From Planctomycetaceae bacterium (lineage in GTDB: Bacteria > Planctomycetota > Planctomycetia > Isosphaerales > Isosphaeraceae), in NCBI GenBank assembly GCA_019232645.1, contig JAFANO010000212.1, positions 1 to 5,078 on the forward strand: a DNA stretch of 5,078 nt, in the 5' to 3' direction. The first letter of the stretch is position 1, and each line of letters opens with the position of its first letter. The notes beneath the pieces were generated by a model that ran no database searches, was not told the origin of the DNA, and saw only the letters and a list, made by a program, of their open reading frames with translations. A program made the position numbers and the translations under genes. Positions 4,785 through 5,078 of the stretch are shown piece after piece.

Positions 4785-4943
4785 TCCGCGTTATTGGGGC
4801 GGAGCAATAAGTAAGCCAACCAATCGGTCTCGACGTGCCGGTGGCGTGAACCGGGCAATTGGGTGGGCCAGTACGTTCGCCCTGGTCCCCGCGGTCGAGT
4901 ACAGGGGTTTCGATGGCGCACGGCCCAGCAGGGGCATGCCTAC

Positions 4944-5078
4944 GTGCCGACGTGGCCCGAAGCGCTCGTTCTCGCCGGGGCGCTGGGCCAGGTAGTGTAC
5001 GGCCTGACCGTGCGCAACCAGACCTACACCGCGTCCGGCTTCTGCCTCGCCCTGGGCCAAGGCTTGGGCCTCGCGGTG
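4944..5078 (+). CDS. Partial hypothetical protein, 5' end only
   Basis: A plus-strand frame that is open from 4815 to the right edge shows clear coding bias from about 4938 onward: 43 of 47 codons end in G or C, while second positions are mixed. The antisense frame with the same wobble positions is interrupted by a TAG near 5026. The likeliest start is GTG at 4944, with AGGGG at 4930-4934 giving a 9-nt gap; GTG at 4863 is the other option but its region has poor bias. The visible 45 residues start MPTWPEALVLAGALGQVVYG and contain a hydrophobic stretch at about 6-20 and another at about 34-45, so a membrane protein or exported protein is possible. I do not recognise the family. The gene is cut by the window edge. 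Confidence 0.4.
   Translation, partial: MPTWPEALVLAGALGQVVYGLTVRNQTYTASGFCLALGQGLGLAV

Larger units (their letters stand above)
4447..4937. other. Repeat-bearing intergenic region
   Basis: I see no gene in this stretch. Open frames on both strands lack steady third-position bias and translate to Arg/Pro-rich low-complexity protein. It holds the structures listed separately (inverted repeat 4477-4514, 35-bp direct repeats 4644-4738, G-rich heptamers 4682-4702, hairpin 4768-4784). Smaller ones are GCTCCCG/CGGGAGC at 4618-4624 and 4636-4642 with an 11-nt loop, the palindrome CCTTAAGG at 4553-4560, and TTATTG/CAATAA at 4791-4796 and 4805-4810. The promoter of the ydjY-like gene should lie at its left end, but no convincing boxes were found. 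Confidence 0.5.

Noticed and set aside
3544..4995. 483-codon open frame on the plus strand
   Set aside because: It runs antisense to the ydjY-like gene and through the repeat region, is Arg/Gly-rich, lacks a ribosome site and has no recognisable domain.
4791..5060. 89-codon minus-strand frame at the right edge
   Set aside because: Its codon bias is poor and it is antisense to the better supported plus-strand frame at 4944-5078.

Overview
This window is GC-rich DNA with strong G/C preference at third codon positions. It most resembles a planctomycete chromosome, perhaps from the Isosphaeraceae or Gemmataceae. That placement is an inference from three things: the fused ATP sulfurylase/APS kinase, a secreted YdjY-like protein, and long repeat-bearing intergenic DNA. 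No marker gene in the window proves it.

The core is a minus-strand assimilatory sulfate cluster, read from right to left. It consists of cysH (adenylyl-sulfate reductase with [4Fe-4S] ligands, 2780-3499), a CymR-like Rrf2 regulator (2222-2632) and a bifunctional sat/cysC (301-2097). A perfect intrinsic terminator at 281-325 ends the cluster, and its stem also encodes the last residues and stop codon of sat/cysC. Upstream of cysH is an A+T-rich island in otherwise GC-rich DNA. It holds a good sigma-70-type promoter on the minus strand (TTGACT, 17 bp, TAAGAT) whose -35 box lies inside a perfect 16-bp palindrome, a plausible operator for the Rrf2 protein. Sulfate would be activated to APS by Sat. 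The APS would then be reduced to sulfite by CysH or phosphorylated to PAPS by the CysC domain. The Rrf2 protein probably sets expression according to sulfur or cysteine supply.

To the right, a minus-strand gene (3748-4446) encodes a probable secreted YdjY-domain protein of unknown function. Between it and the cysH promoter (about 3582-3800) the plus strand has a coding-like codon pattern but no good start. This may be the 3' remnant of a lost gene. From 4447 to about 4940 I see no convincing gene. That stretch holds inverted repeats, a 35-bp repeat present twice, a G-rich heptamer array and short hairpins. At the right edge a plus-strand reading frame with good codon bias begins around 4944 and runs out of the window. 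The first 280 bases are non-coding as far as I can see.
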